60,052 bases of DNA from Liquorilactobacillus satsumensis DSM 16230 = JCM 12392 (GCF_001435195.1 NZ_AZFQ01000026.1:1-60052), one strand, 5' to 3'; shown: positions 12,745 to 25,407, counted from the first letter of the stretch. Translations and numbers: made by a program. Notes: generated by a model not told the origin, from the sequence alone.

Positions 12745-13050
12745 ATGGCGCGAAAGCGGAAAGTACCAATGCGTAAGGATATCGTCTCGGGTGAAATGAA
12801 ACCCAAGAAAGAATTAGTGAGAATCGTAAAAAACAAGGAAAATGACGTCAGCATCGATCCAACTGGCAAAAAAGCAGGACGTGGTGCCTACCTTTCCTTA
12901 GAAGTTGCGGCAGCTAAGCAGGCGCAAAGTGAGCGTGTTTTTGATCAAGCTTTTGGAATAAAAATTCCGGCAGAATTTTATGAAGAGTTAGTGCAGTACG
13001 TAGACCATCAGGCTGCGCGCAAGGAGCTTTTCGGCGATGGGGCAAAGTAA
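12745..13050 (+). CDS. rnpM: YlxR/RnpM (DUF448) RNA-binding protein
   Basis: Small basic protein of 101 residues. MRKDIVSGEMKPKKELVRIV followed by the GKKAGRGAYLS segment is the DUF448 signature. The family has been linked to RNase P modulation, hence the name RnpM; the older name is ylxR. It overlaps ylxQ by 14 nt, so the two are translationally coupled between nusA and infB. Confidence 0.92.
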   Translation: MARKRKVPMRKDIVSGEMKPKKELVRIVKNKENDVSIDPTGKKAGRGAYLSLEVAAAKQAQSERVFDQAFGIKIPAEFYEELVQYVDHQAARKELFGDGAK

Positions 13051-13351
13051 TAGTGAGCAGCAACGCGTTTTACAATTGCTGGGGCTTATAAGGCGGGCTG
13101 GTCAGCTCGTAACCGGTTCAGAGTTAGTGTTGCGCGGAATTCAAAAAGAACAGGTTAACTATGTTTTTGTGGCAAGTGACAGCTCCGCAACTACACGTAA
13201 GCAATTTACGGACAAATGCAATAGTCACAAAATTGAACTTAGCTTTGACTTCAACCGGACGCAACTTAGCGTAGCAATCGGGATTCAACGTTCTGTTGTG
13301 GCAGTTACAGGGAAAGGCTTCAGCAAAAAAATCGCGCAATTATTAAAGTGA
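13037..13351 (+). CDS. ylxQ: YlxQ, ribosomal protein L7Ae-like RNA-binding protein
   Basis: A 104-residue L7Ae/L30e-fold protein of unclear role, encoded between nusA and infB in most Firmicutes. LLGLIRRAGQLVTGSELVLR (about 13-32) and the VNYVFVASDSS segment are typical of L7Ae-like proteins that bind kink-turn RNA. The ATG start overlaps the end of rnpM. The RNA target cannot be inferred from the sequence. Confidence 0.88.
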   Translation: MGQSNSEQQRVLQLLGLIRRAGQLVTGSELVLRGIQKEQVNYVFVASDSSATTRKQFTDKCNSHKIELSFDFNRTQLSVAIGIQRSVVAVTGKGFSKKIAQLLK

Positions 13352-13417
13352 ATATCTGAAGAAGTTTTAGGCTGTTCTTTTACGATTTAGGAGCAGTTGA
13401 GATTGGAGCGTGAATGT

Positions 13418-15760
13418 ATGGGAAAAAAGCGAATTTATCAATTGGCTAAAGAGCTGAACATCAGCAGTAAAGTGGTGATTGATGTTGCTCGACAAAAGGG
13501 GTTTACAGTCAGCAATCACATGTCGACGATTGGTGAGAATGAGGAAAGACAGTTACGTGAAAGTCTTTCGCAACAGCGTGGGAAAAAAGCTGTTAAAAAT
13601 AATGCACCCAAAAATGAGCATCAGAAAAAAGATGTGCAGCGGCAAGCCCCAAGCAGTAATAAACAAATAAATCAGAATAAAGAGGCAAAACCAATTCAAA
13701 AACAGGCAAATAACAATCATAAGAGTGAACAACAGCGGACTACAAAGAAAACAACAACGCAGCAGCCACGTACTACGGCTGCAAAACAGGAAAATACGCG
13801 CAACAACAAGTCTCAACAAATGAGCACACAGACCTCTGGTTCGCGCTCAAGCGCAAATGAACGTGGGCAAAAACAGCGTTACGGTCAAAATAATTTTAGC
13901 CGAAATCGCTTTGGCAATAAAAAGAGACGTAAAAATCGCAAAAATGCACGTTATCAAGAAAGCAAGAAACCTGCAGTTCCACCACGTAAAAGCAGACCAT
14001 TACCAGAAACGCTCGTGTATACTGTGGGGATGAATGTCGCTGAGATTGCGAAAAAAATTCATCGTGAACCTGCAGAAATCATTAAGAAACTCTTTATGAT
14101 GGGTGTGATGGTTAATCAGAATCAGTCACTAGACAAGGATACGCTTGAGATTCTTGCAGCAGACTATGGCATGAATGCCACAGAAAAAGTTGAAGTTGAT
14201 GTGGCTGACATTGATAAATTTTTCGAAGAGGAACAAGAGAATACAAAGCATGCTGTGATTAGACCACCTGTTGTAACTATCATGGGACACGTTGACCATG
14301 GGAAGACAACTTTGCTGGACAAGTTGCGTCACACACATGTCACTGAAGGTGAAGCTGGAGGAATTACACAGCATATCGGGGCTTATCAAGTTAAACATGA
14401 CGGCAAGACAATTACCTTCTTGGATACGCCAGGACATGCGGCCTTTACAAATATGCGTGCCCGTGGAGCTGATATCACAGATATTACTGTATTGGTGGTG
14501 GCAGCTGATGATGGTGTGATGCCACAGACAATCGAAGCTATCAACCATGCTAAGGCTGCAAATGTACCAATTATCGTGGCCGTTAATAAAATTGATAAAC
14601 CCGGTGCAAATCCTAACCATGTAATGGAACAATTAGCTGAATATGAATTGATCCCTGAAAACTGGGGCGGTGATACGATCTTTGTTGAAATTTCAGCTAA
14701 ATTTGGTAAAAACTTAGATGAATTGCTGGATATGATCTTACTGGAAGCTGAGGTTCTTGAATTACGTGCCAATCCGAAGCAACATGGAGCAGGCTCTGTG
14801 ATTGAGGCTCGTTTGGATAAAGGTAAAGGGGCAGTTGCCTCACTTTTGGTCCAACAGGGAACTTTACATGTTGGAGACCCGATCGTTGTTGGCAATACCT
14901 TTGGTCGTGTGCGGACGATGATCAATGATAAAGGGCAGCAGATTACTAAGGCCACGCCAGCTACGCCTGTTGAAATTACAGGCTTGAGTGATGTACCTGA
15001 TTCAGGGGACCGCTTTGTCGTCTTTGATGATGAAAAGACAGCAAGGTCAGCTGGTGAGGAACGTGCTAAACGGGCCTTAATGAAAGAACGCAGTAATACT
15101 CATCATGTGACGCTCGACAACCTGTTTGATTCTCTTAAAGAAGGCGAATTGAAGGAAGTCAATGTGATTATTAAAGCTGATGTTCAGGGCTCTGTTGAAG
15201 CGCTTGCCGGAAGTTTGCAGAAGATTGAAGTTGAAGGTGTTAAGGTTAACATTATTCATGAAGCAGCAGGAGCAATTAATGAAAGCGATGTGACCTTAGC
15301 AGAGGCCTCAAATGCGATTATTATCGGCTTTAATGTTCGCCCAACACCGCAGGCTAAGAATCAGGCTGAAAATGATAAAGTTGACATTCGTCTCCATCGG
15401 GTTATCTATCAAGCAATTGATGAAGTTGAGACAGCGATGAAAGGGATGCTGGAGCCTGTTTACGAAGAAAAAGTTACGGGACAAGTTGAAATTCGTGAGA
15501 CATATAAAGTCTCAAAGCTGGGCACAATTGGTGGTGGATATGTTACAGAAGGATATATTCAGCGCGATAGTGGAGTTAGAATTATTCGTGAAGGCATCGT
15601 AATTTACGAAGGGAAGCTGGCCAGCTTGAAGCGTTTCAAAGATGATGTTAAGCAGGTCAAACAAGGCTTTGAATGTGGTATCATGATTGAAAAGTACAAT
15701 GACATTAAGGTCGGAGACCAAATTGAAGCTTTCATCATGCAAGAAGTTCCAGTTGAATAA
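13418..15760 (+). CDS. infB: Translation initiation factor IF-2
   Basis: GTPase that brings initiator tRNA to the 30S subunit and promotes subunit joining. From ATG 13418 (GGAG 9 nt upstream) the product is 780 residues beginning [14 protein letters not shown]; the upstream TTG at 13397 is only 3 nt from AGGAG and adds non-family residues. An IF2 N-domain is followed by an Asn/Gln/Lys-rich low-complexity linker (about 30-195), then the G domain ([32 protein letters not shown]) and domains II to IV. rbfA follows after 30 nt. Confidence 0.97.
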   Translation: MGKKRIYQLAKELNISSKVVIDVARQKGFTVSNHMSTIGENEERQLRESLSQQRGKKAVKNNAPKNEHQKKDVQRQAPSSNKQINQNKEAKPIQKQANNNHKSEQQRTTKKTTTQQPRTTAAKQENTRNNKSQQMSTQTSGSRSSANERGQKQRYGQNNFSRNRFGNKKRRKNRKNARYQESKKPAVPPRKSRPLPETLVYTVGMNVAEIAKKIHREPAEIIKKLFMMGVMVNQNQSLDKDTLEILAADYGMNATEKVEVDVADIDKFFEEEQENTKHAVIRPPVVTIMGHVDHGKTTLLDKLRHTHVTEGEAGGITQHIGAYQVKHDGKTITFLDTPGHAAFTNMRARGADITDITVLVVAADDGVMPQTIEAINHAKAANVPIIVAVNKIDKPGANPNHVMEQLAEYELIPENWGGDTIFVEISAKFGKNLDELLDMILLEAEVLELRANPKQHGAGSVIEARLDKGKGAVASLLVQQGTLHVGDPIVVGNTFGRVRTMINDKGQQITKATPATPVEITGLSDVPDSGDRFVVFDDEKTARSAGEERAKRALMKERSNTHHVTLDNLFDSLKEGELKEVNVIIKADVQGSVEALAGSLQKIEVEGVKVNIIHEAAGAINESDVTLAEASNAIIIGFNVRPTPQAKNQAENDKVDIRLHRVIYQAIDEVETAMKGMLEPVYEEKVTGQVEIRETYKVSKLGTIGGGYVTEGYIQRDSGVRIIREGIVIYEGKLASLKRFKDDVKQVKQGFECGIMIEKYNDIKVGDQIEAFIMQEVPVE

Positions 15761-15790
15761 AAAGTGTCCTTTAAGTAAGGAGGAGACGCA

Positions 15791-16147
15791 ATGGCACAAA
15801 ATTATCGAGTTGGTCGTTTATCTCAAGAGATTCAAAGAGAAGTGACAGACATTTTAATGAAACGAGTTCGTGATCCAAGGGTACAAGGGGTCACAATCAC
15901 CGGGGTAGATGTCACCGGTGATCTACAGCAAGCAACAATTTATTACAGCATTCTTTCAGAGCTTGCTTCGGTGGGTGAAAAGACACAAATTGGTCTGGAA
16001 AAAGCAACTGGTTTGATCCGCAAAGAACTAGGGGCCCGGCTGAGCATCTATGTGACACCTGAGATCCAGTTTGTTCGGGATCGTTCGGTCCAGTATGGTG
16101 ATCGCATTGACCAATTGTTAAACGATCTTAAACGCCCTGAAAAATAA
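15791..16147 (+). CDS. rbfA: Ribosome-binding factor A
   Basis: Small KH-fold protein that binds the 30S subunit during late 16S rRNA maturation. The 118 residues include RVGRLSQEIQREVTDILMKR at the N-terminus and the VTITGVDVTGDLQQATIYYS strand region. AGGAGG precedes the ATG. It closes the rimP operon; a 311-nt structured spacer separates it from truB. Confidence 0.95.
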   Translation: MAQNYRVGRLSQEIQREVTDILMKRVRDPRVQGVTITGVDVTGDLQQATIYYSILSELASVGEKTQIGLEKATGLIRKELGARLSIYVTPEIQFVRDRSVQYGDRIDQLLNDLKRPEK

Positions 16148-16233
16148 ATGATTAGTAATGAAGTTGTCTGTCTGGAATTTAGGCTGGTGATGAAAATTGG
16201 TAGCACATCAAGACAGAGAAAAATAACTAGAAA

Positions 16234-16348
16234 CTGTCCCCAAGTCTGAGCAAGTGGTCTGGAGTTTTTATTCAGACTAAGGGACAGAATCAAAGACTAG
16301 TTTGAAAATGTTAAGAAGTGCCAGCAATGCTGAAACTGCGCTTCTATT
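16234..16348 (+). other. Structured intergenic segment between rbfA and truB
   Basis: Two clear hairpins lie in the 311-nt gene-free stretch. CTGTCCC (16234-16240) and AGTCTGA (16243-16249) pair with TCAGACT (16272-16278) and GGGACAG (16281-16287). AGAAGTGC and GCGCTTCT then pair around 16315-16348, enclosing a CAGC/GCTG hairpin. No T-run follows either, so neither looks like a simple terminator. No ORF with a ribosome site is visible. Confidence 0.45.
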
Positions 16349-16377
16349 AACTAACCGGATGGACTTCAAAATAAAAA

Positions 16378-16419
16378 GGGCTGAAACAAAACTTTTGTTT
16401 TGTCACAGTCCCTTTTTTT
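16378..16419 (+). terminator. Terminator before truB
   Basis: GGGCTGAAACAAAAC pairs with GTTTTGTCACAGTCCC (one bulge, two mismatches) on a TTTT loop and runs into seven T's. It belongs to the same GGGCTG..ACAAAA terminator family as 22161, 25547 and 27627. It probably ends the rimP-rbfA transcript. Confidence 0.85.
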
Positions 16420-16458
16420 AGCGTTGTTTTTACTCTATTTCAAAGCGGAGGGTTATGC

Positions 16459-17385
16459 ATGAATGGCATCTTGCCTTTATATAAAGAACGTGGAATGACA
16501 AGCAACGATTGTGTGTTTAAATGTCGTAAAATCTTTAAGATGAGAAGAATTGGACATAGTGGGACATTGGATCCGACGGTTGATGGGGTTTTGCCAATTT
16601 GTATTGGTAGTGCTACTAAGGTGGTTAATTATCTAATGGATTCAGGCAAAATTTATACGGGAGAGATTACGCTGGGATTTGCGACCACGACTGAGGATTT
16701 AGAAGGAGAGCGGGTGGCGCAACAAGACATTACGACACCCTTTAATGCAGCTGAGATAGCAGCGGCAATGAATAAATTGACAGGTGAAATGATCCAAATT
16801 CCGCCCCTCTATTCAGCAATTAAGGTCAAAGGTAGACGACTCTACGATTATGCGCGTGCAGGGGATCCAGTTGAACGCCCCAAACGTAAAATCCAGGTAG
16901 ATTATTTCAAGCAAGTCAAGCCACCGGTTTTTGATGCGGAGAAAAAAGAACAGCGTCTTTATTTTGAAGTAGGCTGCGGTAAGGGAACGTATATCCGGAC
17001 ACTGGCGGTGGACCTCGGAAAAAAGTTGGGAGTGCCAGCTGTCATGTCTGATTTAACAAGGCTTGCAAGCGGTGGCTTTACAATTGGGCAGGCAATTACT
17101 TTGGAACAGTTGCACAAGGCAGCCGACGATGGTACGCTTTCACAGTACTTAGTAGATGCCGATCATGCGTTACGGAAATTTCCGCACCATTCTTTGACAA
17201 GTGCGCAATGGAAAAAGGTTAAAAATGGGGGCTTTTTAAGTGAAGCAGAGCTGAAAGACTGTTTCCCAGCTCCACAGGTTGTATTAATGAATTCCGGGCG
17301 TGCACGCTGCATTTATCGGTTAAATTTAGAGAAAAACAGATATCAACCTGAACAAATGATTGATTTAGCTGAAGGAGAGCATTAA
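16459..17385 (+). CDS. truB: tRNA pseudouridine(55) synthase TruB
   Basis: Makes pseudouridine-55 in the T-loop of tRNAs. The 308-residue product begins MNGILPLYKERGMTSND and has the conserved GHSGTLDPTVDGVLPIC motif with the catalytic aspartate (about residues 33-49), a VKGRRLYDYARAG segment and a PUA-like C-terminal region. GCGGAGG lies before the ATG. ribF starts 1 nt after the stop, so the two are cotranscribed. Confidence 0.95.
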   Translation: MNGILPLYKERGMTSNDCVFKCRKIFKMRRIGHSGTLDPTVDGVLPICIGSATKVVNYLMDSGKIYTGEITLGFATTTEDLEGERVAQQDITTPFNAAEIAAAMNKLTGEMIQIPPLYSAIKVKGRRLYDYARAGDPVERPKRKIQVDYFKQVKPPVFDAEKKEQRLYFEVGCGKGTYIRTLAVDLGKKLGVPAVMSDLTRLASGGFTIGQAITLEQLHKAADDGTLSQYLVDADHALRKFPHHSLTSAQWKKVKNGGFLSEAELKDCFPAPQVVLMNSGRARCIYRLNLEKNRYQPEQMIDLAEGEH

Positions 17386-17386
17386 C

Positions 17387-18328
17387 GTGCAAATAATTAA
17401 GTTAGAAGAACCATTTGACAAAGCACAAATTCCGGCTGGCTCAGTTGTGCTTGCGTTGGGCTTTTTTGACGGAGTTCATCGTGGACATCAGGCGGTAATT
17501 GAGACGGCACGGCAAGAGGCCAGAAAACGGGGAGTTAAGTTGGCGATTATGACTTTGACACCACATCCTTCAATTATCTTCCAGCATGTTCCCCCTGAAA
17601 AGGTAACTTATTTGACTTCCCTTGAACGCAAATTGCAGTTGTTCGCCCGTTTTGGAGCAGAAATTGCATATGTGGTTGCGCTCAACAGCCAGGTAAGTAA
17701 AATGGGACCGCAAGAATTTGTCGATAAGTATATGGTGGGTTTGCATGCACAAGCAATTGTTGCTGGAGAAGACTATACTTATGGAACTGAAAAGATTGCA
17801 AATATGGAGTTATTACCCCAATATGCCCAAGCGCGTTTTGCCGTAATTAAGGTCAGACATCTGAAGCAAATGGGGCAAAAAATCAGTTCAACCAGAATCA
17901 GAACCTGCTTAGATCACGGACAGATCACGCAAGCAAACCATTTGTTGGGGTATTGTTATGAAAATGATGGTGTGATTGTTCATGGCAAGCAGGTTGGGCG
18001 CACTTTAGGTTTTCCCACGATTAACATTTCAGTTGGTCAGGGTGAGCGTTTGCCGGCGGAAGGAATTTACGCCGTCAAAGTCCGGCTTTTAGGGAAAACA
18101 GTTGACGGGATGGCTTCAATTGGACGCAATGAAACCTTCGGCAGCAATAATGCTCCTACCTTGGAGATCAATCTATTGGATTTTTCTCAAATGGTTTATG
18201 GAGAACATGTTGTCGTGCAATGGCATCAATATCTGCGTGGTCAAGTTAAATTTCCAAATGCTCAAGCACTGATAGTGCAGTTGAAAAGGGATGAAAAAAA
18301 TGTCCGCGCATATTTTGCGGCAAAATAA
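17387..18328 (+). CDS. ribF: Bifunctional riboflavin kinase/FAD synthetase
   Basis: Converts riboflavin to FMN and FMN to FAD. The N-terminal FAD synthetase half has LGFFDGVHRGHQAVI (about 25-39), with the nucleotidyltransferase GxHxGH-type motif, and ISSTRIR. The C-terminal riboflavin kinase half has GRTLGFPTINI (about 204-214). At 313 residues the length is typical. GTG start just after truB, with GGAGAG upstream. Confidence 0.95.
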   Translation: MQIIKLEEPFDKAQIPAGSVVLALGFFDGVHRGHQAVIETARQEARKRGVKLAIMTLTPHPSIIFQHVPPEKVTYLTSLERKLQLFARFGAEIAYVVALNSQVSKMGPQEFVDKYMVGLHAQAIVAGEDYTYGTEKIANMELLPQYAQARFAVIKVRHLKQMGQKISSTRIRTCLDHGQITQANHLLGYCYENDGVIVHGKQVGRTLGFPTINISVGQGERLPAEGIYAVKVRLLGKTVDGMASIGRNETFGSNNAPTLEINLLDFSQMVYGEHVVVQWHQYLRGQVKFPNAQALIVQLKRDEKNVRAYFAAK

Positions 18329-18360
18329 TTTGTTTACTTGCGATAATAAAGCGCCATTTC

Positions 18361-18389
18361 TTGACATATTTTAAGAGTTCTTGTATATT
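18361..18389 (+). promoter_or_regulatory. Heat-shock operon promoter (hrcA)
   Basis: A consensus TTGACA (18361-18366), 17-nt spacer and TATATT (18384-18389). The CIRCE operator lies directly downstream, so HrcA would block initiation or early elongation. Confidence 0.88.
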
Positions 18390-18399
18390 AATAATTGAC

Positions 18400-18426
18400 T
18401 TAGCACTCTATGATGCTAAGTGCTAA
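18400..18426 (+). promoter_or_regulatory. CIRCE operator
   Basis: TTAGCACTC (18400-18408), 9 nt, then AAGTGCTAA (18418-18426). This is the CIRCE inverted repeat with one mismatch (A for the first G of the right half-site). HrcA, encoded next, is the known repressor binding CIRCE. The TTG start of hrcA lies 15 nt downstream. Confidence 0.95.
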
Positions 18427-18440
18427 TCGAGGTGATTGAA

Positions 18441-19475
18441 TTGCTTACAGAAAGACAGTTATTGATTCTTGAAGCGATTATTCAAGATTATACCAATGCT
18501 GGAAGACCGGTTGGGTCTAAATTTTTGGAGCAGCAATTGCCGATGAATGTCAGTTCAGCAACGATTCGAAATGAAATGGCGGTCTTGGAGCATCTAGGCT
18601 TTATTGGTAAAGAACATTCTTCCTCAGGGAGGGTGCCTTCATTGAAGGGGTATCGATACTATGTTGATAATCTTGTCAAACCTGATGAGATTGATCAAAA
18701 TGAGATCGAGAGCATTCGTTTGTCACTTGACAGTAATTATTACAAGGTTGATGAAATTATCAAGGAATCAGCCAAGATATTGTCTGAGATGACTAACTAC
18801 ACGGCAATTACGTTTAAGCCGGAGGTTAAGAATTTGCGCTTTCAAGGATTCAGAGTGCTTCCCTTAGGTAATCAGCAAGTCATGATGATTCTGATTACAA
18901 GCGATGGAAATACCGAAAGTCAGCTGTTCAATCTCCCGCGGGATCTCAGCGGAGATGAAATTGAGGCGGTTATCCGCGTCATTAATGATCGAATTGTTGG
19001 ATTGCCACTTGATCAGGTGATTGCGCGGCTTCACGAGACACTTCCGTTGCTATTGCATTATGTGCAGCATCCACTTGGATTTCTTGATATTTTTGGGAGT
19101 ATTCTTGAAAGGTCAGCCCAAGAACAGTTTTTTGTTGGAGGAAAGCTGAATCTGCTTAACTTTGTTGGTGACGGAGATGTTGAACAAATCAAGAAGTTAT
19201 ATTCTCTGATCGAGCGTTCGGATGACATTAACGAGCTGGTGGGTAACTCAGGGCAAACGATCCAGGTTAAGATTGGCGATGAGCTGACGAATAGTTCACT
19301 AGCCAACTACAGCCTGATTTCAGCAACCTATGATGTTGCCCAACATGGTCAAGGATTAATTGCTTTATTAGGTCCGACAAATATGCCGTATTCGAAGATG
19401 ATTGGCTTAATGCGTGCCTTTCGTGAGGAATTAACGCGGAAATTGTTGGATTATTACCATTTATACGAGGAATAG
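18441..19475 (+). CDS. hrcA: Heat-inducible transcription repressor HrcA
   Basis: Represses class I heat-shock genes by binding CIRCE. The chosen TTG start has GAGGTG (18429-18434) 6 nt upstream and gives 344 residues beginning LTERQLLILEAIIQDY-like after the initiator; an upstream GTG at 18420 lies inside the operator and is rejected. The N-terminal winged helix (GRPVGSKFL, SATIRNEMAVLEHLGF) is followed by the GAF-like domain. It is first in hrcA-grpE-dnaK-dnaJ, giving autoregulation. Confidence 0.96.
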   Translation: MLTERQLLILEAIIQDYTNAGRPVGSKFLEQQLPMNVSSATIRNEMAVLEHLGFIGKEHSSSGRVPSLKGYRYYVDNLVKPDEIDQNEIESIRLSLDSNYYKVDEIIKESAKILSEMTNYTAITFKPEVKNLRFQGFRVLPLGNQQVMMILITSDGNTESQLFNLPRDLSGDEIEAVIRVINDRIVGLPLDQVIARLHETLPLLLHYVQHPLGFLDIFGSILERSAQEQFFVGGKLNLLNFVGDGDVEQIKKLYSLIERSDDINELVGNSGQTIQVKIGDELTNSSLANYSLISATYDVAQHGQGLIALLGPTNMPYSKMIGLMRAFREELTRKLLDYYHLYEE

Positions 19476-19490
19476 AAAAGGGGTGTTTGT

Positions 19491-22002
<2,512 letters not shown>

Positions 22003-22015
22003 TCATTGCGCAGGT

Positions 22016-22154
22016 TAAACCGAAAGAAGGAAGATGTGACAGAAGTTAAGCATTCTTGCACACAGTGAATGATAAGTGTAGTCCGAATTGACTGCGATAA
22101 GCACGAGTGGTTGGCTGAGAGGAAGCGACTTTCTGAAACATTTCGATCGGTTTT
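22016..22154 (+). other. Structured intergenic segment between dnaK and dnaJ
   Basis: AAACCGA (about 22018-22024) can pair with TCGGTTT (about 22146-22153), enclosing about 120 nt that contain smaller helices such as CATTC/GAATG around 22052-22071. No ORF is visible. The segment lies before the terminator at 22161. The closing helix is only 7 bp, so the overall fold is uncertain. Confidence 0.3.
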
Positions 22155-22160
22155 ATAGAA

Positions 22161-22199
22161 GGGCTGCCACAAAACATCAGTTTTGTCACAGCCCTTTTT
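22161..22199 (+). terminator. Terminator after dnaK
   Basis: GGGCTGCCACAAAAC (22161-22175) pairs with GTTTTGTCACAGCCC (22180-22194) with two mismatches, loop ATCA, then TTTTT. Same sequence family as the terminators at 16378, 25547 and 27627. It separates dnaJ from the hrcA-grpE-dnaK transcript. Confidence 0.88.
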
Positions 22200-22260
22200 A
22201 TTTAACTTGCAGTATGGTACGCTTTAGTTTAGAAAAACTTCTTATGCATGGAGGAAAATA

Positions 22261-23388
22261 ATGGCAGAAATCAGAGATCCATATGAGGTTTTGGGTGTAT
22301 CGAAAGATGCTTCTGCTGCTGAGATCAAGAAAGCCTATCGCAGACTTTCTAAAAAATACCATCCTGATTTGAATAAGGAACCTGGTGCTGAAGAAAAATT
22401 CAAACAAGTTAATGAAGCTTATGAAATTCTGAGTGATCCGCAAAAGAAAGCTCAGTTTGATCAGTATGGTTCAATGGGCGGTCAGCAAGGCTTTGGTGGT
22501 AATTATCAAGGCGGTGGCTTTGGCGATTTCGGCGGCGGTTTTGAAGACATTTTCAGTTCGTTTTTTGGCGGTGGAAGTGGCAGTCGAAATCCAAATGCAC
22601 CACGTCAGGGACGTGATTTGCAGTATGAAATGGACCTAACATTTGAGGAAGCAGTTTTTGGTAAAAAGACAAGTATTCAATATACACGTGAAGCACTTTG
22701 CAAAACTTGTAGTGGGAGTGGCGCAAAACCTGGGACTTCACCAGAGACTTGTTCCCACTGTGGTGGTAGTGGCTTTATGCGCGTAAAACGTGCAACCCCG
22801 CTAGGACAGGTTGTTACACAACAAGAATGTGAGTATTGCCATGGAAAGGGCAAGATCATTAAAGAAAAATGTTCAACTTGTCATGGTTCTGGTCATACGC
22901 AAGAAAAACATGAGGTTGAAGTTTCAATTCCTGCTGGAGTAGAAGATGGCAACCAAATGCGCTTGCAAGGACAAGGCGAAGCGGGTCAAAATGGCGGTCC
23001 TTATGGTGACCTTTATATTGTCTTCAATGTTGCACCTAGCAAAATCTTTAAGCGTGACGGAGCACAAATTTACTTCACTATGCCGATCAGTTTTGTTCAA
23101 GCTGCTTTGGGTGATGAAGTTGATGTTAAGACTGTGCACGGTGATGTTAAATTGAAGATTCCTGCAGGGACTCAATCAGGGACTGTCTTCCGTTTGCGCG
23201 GTAAAGGAGCACCGTTCTTGCGTGGCAAGGGGACTGGTGATGAAGAAGTCACTGTTACTGTAGCTACGCCTAAGGACTTAAATCAGAAGCAAAGAGAAGC
23301 ACTTAAGGCATTTGCGGAAGCAAGTGGTGAAAAAGTACGCGGTGAAGAATCGCTTTTCGATCGGTTCAAAAAGCGTGCAAAGCGTTAG
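22261..23388 (+). CDS. dnaJ: Chaperone DnaJ (Hsp40)
   Basis: J-domain co-chaperone that stimulates DnaK ATPase. The 375-residue product has the J domain (YHPDLN carries the HPD motif, about residue 35), a Gly/Phe-rich linker (about 75-115), four CxxCxGxG zinc repeats ([32 protein letters not shown]) and the C-terminal substrate-binding domains. GGAGG precedes the ATG. No CIRCE is visible in front of it. Confidence 0.97.
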   Translation: MAEIRDPYEVLGVSKDASAAEIKKAYRRLSKKYHPDLNKEPGAEEKFKQVNEAYEILSDPQKKAQFDQYGSMGGQQGFGGNYQGGGFGDFGGGFEDIFSSFFGGGSGSRNPNAPRQGRDLQYEMDLTFEEAVFGKKTSIQYTREALCKTCSGSGAKPGTSPETCSHCGGSGFMRVKRATPLGQVVTQQECEYCHGKGKIIKEKCSTCHGSGHTQEKHEVEVSIPAGVEDGNQMRLQGQGEAGQNGGPYGDLYIVFNVAPSKIFKRDGAQIYFTMPISFVQAALGDEVDVKTVHGDVKLKIPAGTQSGTVFRLRGKGAPFLRGKGTGDEEVTVTVATPKDLNQKQREALKAFAEASGEKVRGEESLFDRFKKRAKR

Positions 23389-23410
23389 TTAATAAAACTA
23401 GTAAAAAATC

Positions 23411-23461
23411 AAGGCTTTGAAAGACTTGCTATTAAGGCAGGTGTTCAAAGCCTTTCTTTTT
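23411..23461 (+). terminator. Terminator after dnaJ
   Basis: AAGGCTTTGAA (23411-23421) pairs perfectly with TTCAAAGCCTT (23444-23454); an inner CTTGC/GCAGG helix extends it. It is followed by TCTTTTT. Confidence 0.85.
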
Positions 23462-23546
23462 GGAGCGGGTAAGTGCGTTGTTTTTGGAGAATTGCATTGG
23501 TATAATTAAACAGAGTAGATTTCGAGTAGGAAAGTAGGAAATTTGA

Positions 23547-25373
23547 ATGGATATTGAGAAATTGCAGGAGCGTCAGAAAAGGATTCGTAACTTTTCAATT
23601 GTCGCGCACATTGATCATGGAAAGTCGACCCTTGCAGATCGGATTCTCGAGCTGACCGAAACCGTCTCTAAGCGTGAGATGAAGGATCAATTGCTGGACT
23701 CAATGGACTTAGAGCGCGAACGCGGGATCACGATTAAATTAAATGCGGTGGAGCTTCACTACCATGCAAAAGATGGAGAAACTTATATCTTTCATTTAAT
23801 TGATACCCCGGGCCATGTTGATTTTTCATATGAAGTGTCACGCAGTCTGGCAGCTTGCGAAGGTGCTGTACTGGTAGTTGATGCTGCACAGGGGGTTGAG
23901 GCACAGACACTGGCGAATGTTTATTTGGCATTAGATGATGAACTTGAGATTGTTCCGGTGATTAATAAAATTGATTTGCCAGCTGCACGACCAGAGGAAG
24001 TGCGCCAAGAAATTGAAGATGTAATTGGACTGGATGCTTCAACGGCTGTGTTAGCAAGTGCTAAAAAAGGAATTGGGATCGAAGAAATGCTGGAAAAAAT
24101 TGTCCATGATGTCCCTGCACCTGCTGGAGATCTACAGGCTCCCTTGAAGGCTTTAATTTTTGATTCAGTTTATGATGATTATCGCGGCGTAGTCCTGAGC
24201 ATTCGTGTTTTTGAAGGAATTGTCAAACCAGGAGACCGCATCCGACTAATGAATAGTAAAACGGAATACGAAGTCACAGAAGTTGGCGTAAATTCGCCTA
24301 AGCCTTTAAAGCGTGATTTGCTGATGGCAGGTGATGTCGGCTATCTTACTGCAAGTATCAAAGATATCCAGGATACTCGGGTTGGTGATACGGTTACTTT
24401 AGCAGACAGGCCTGCTGCAAAAGCACTTGCAGGGTACCGTGAGATGAATCCAATGGTTTATTCAGGACTCTATCCAACTGATAATGCAAAGTATAATGAC
24501 TTGCGTGAAGCATTAGAGAAACTGCAGTTAAATGATGCTGCATTAGAGTTTGAACCTGAGACATCACAGGCGCTAGGCTTTGGTTTTCGGTGCGGGTTTT
24601 TAGGACTTTTGCATATGGATGTTGTCCAAGAACGGCTGGAGCGCGAGTTCAATATGGAACTGATCACAACTGCACCAGCTGTGACCTATGACGTTGAGTT
24701 GACAGATGGAACACATAAGTCGGTTTCAAACCCTGCAGAAATGCCAGAAACTTCTAGTATTAAACTCATCAATGAACCTTTTGTGAAAGCGACAATTATG
24801 GTGCCAAATGATTACGTTGGGGCTGTCATGGAACTTTGCCAGCATAAACGTGGTAACTTTGTTACGATGGAGTATTTGGATGAATATCGTGTCAATGTGA
24901 TTTATGAGATGCCGTTATCAGAGATTATCTTTGACTTCTTTGACAAGTTAAAATCAAGTACTAAGGGTTATGCCTCACTTGATTATGATTTGGATGGTGA
25001 GCGACCGGGTGATCTTGTTAAGATTGATATCTTGCTAAATGGAAGTAAGGTTGATGCGCTTAGCTTTATTACACATCGTAAGTTTGCAGCGCAAAGAGCA
25101 CGGGTAATTACCGGGAAGTTAAAAACGATTATTCCGCGTCAGAGTTTTGAAATTCCGATTCAAGCGGCCATTGGAGCTAAGATTATTGCGCGTACGAATA
25201 TTAAGGCATATCGCAAAGATGTTACGGCAAGAATTCATACAGGGGACCCGGATCGCCGTGCAAAGCTCTTAGAGAAACAAAAGCGTGGCAAGAAAAGAAT
25301 GAAAGCAGTCGGGACTGTAGAGGTGCCGCAAGAGGCATTTATGGCAGTTTTAAAGACCGATGAAGAAAATTAA
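23547..25373 (+). CDS. lepA: Elongation factor 4 (LepA)
   Basis: Ribosome-associated translational GTPase, related to EF-G, that affects ribosome function and assembly. The 608 residues carry the G domain ([15 protein letters not shown] at 20-34, [16 protein letters not shown]), EF-G-like domains and the LepA-specific C-terminal domain (around [22 protein letters not shown]). It has its own spacer after the dnaJ terminator; the ribosome site (TAGGAAA) is modest. Confidence 0.97.
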   Translation: MDIEKLQERQKRIRNFSIVAHIDHGKSTLADRILELTETVSKREMKDQLLDSMDLERERGITIKLNAVELHYHAKDGETYIFHLIDTPGHVDFSYEVSRSLAACEGAVLVVDAAQGVEAQTLANVYLALDDELEIVPVINKIDLPAARPEEVRQEIEDVIGLDASTAVLASAKKGIGIEEMLEKIVHDVPAPAGDLQAPLKALIFDSVYDDYRGVVLSIRVFEGIVKPGDRIRLMNSKTEYEVTEVGVNSPKPLKRDLLMAGDVGYLTASIKDIQDTRVGDTVTLADRPAAKALAGYREMNPMVYSGLYPTDNAKYNDLREALEKLQLNDAALEFEPETSQALGFGFRCGFLGLLHMDVVQERLEREFNMELITTAPAVTYDVELTDGTHKSVSNPAEMPETSSIKLINEPFVKATIMVPNDYVGAVMELCQHKRGNFVTMEYLDEYRVNVIYEMPLSEIIFDFFDKLKSSTKGYASLDYDLDGERPGDLVKIDILLNGSKVDALSFITHRKFAAQRARVITGKLKTIIPRQSFEIPIQAAIGAKIIARTNIKAYRKDVTARIHTGDPDRRAKLLEKQKRGKKRMKAVGTVEVPQEAFMAVLKTDEEN

Positions 25374-25407
25374 AAGCTACTAAATGATTAGAGTCCATAT
25401 AAAAGAG

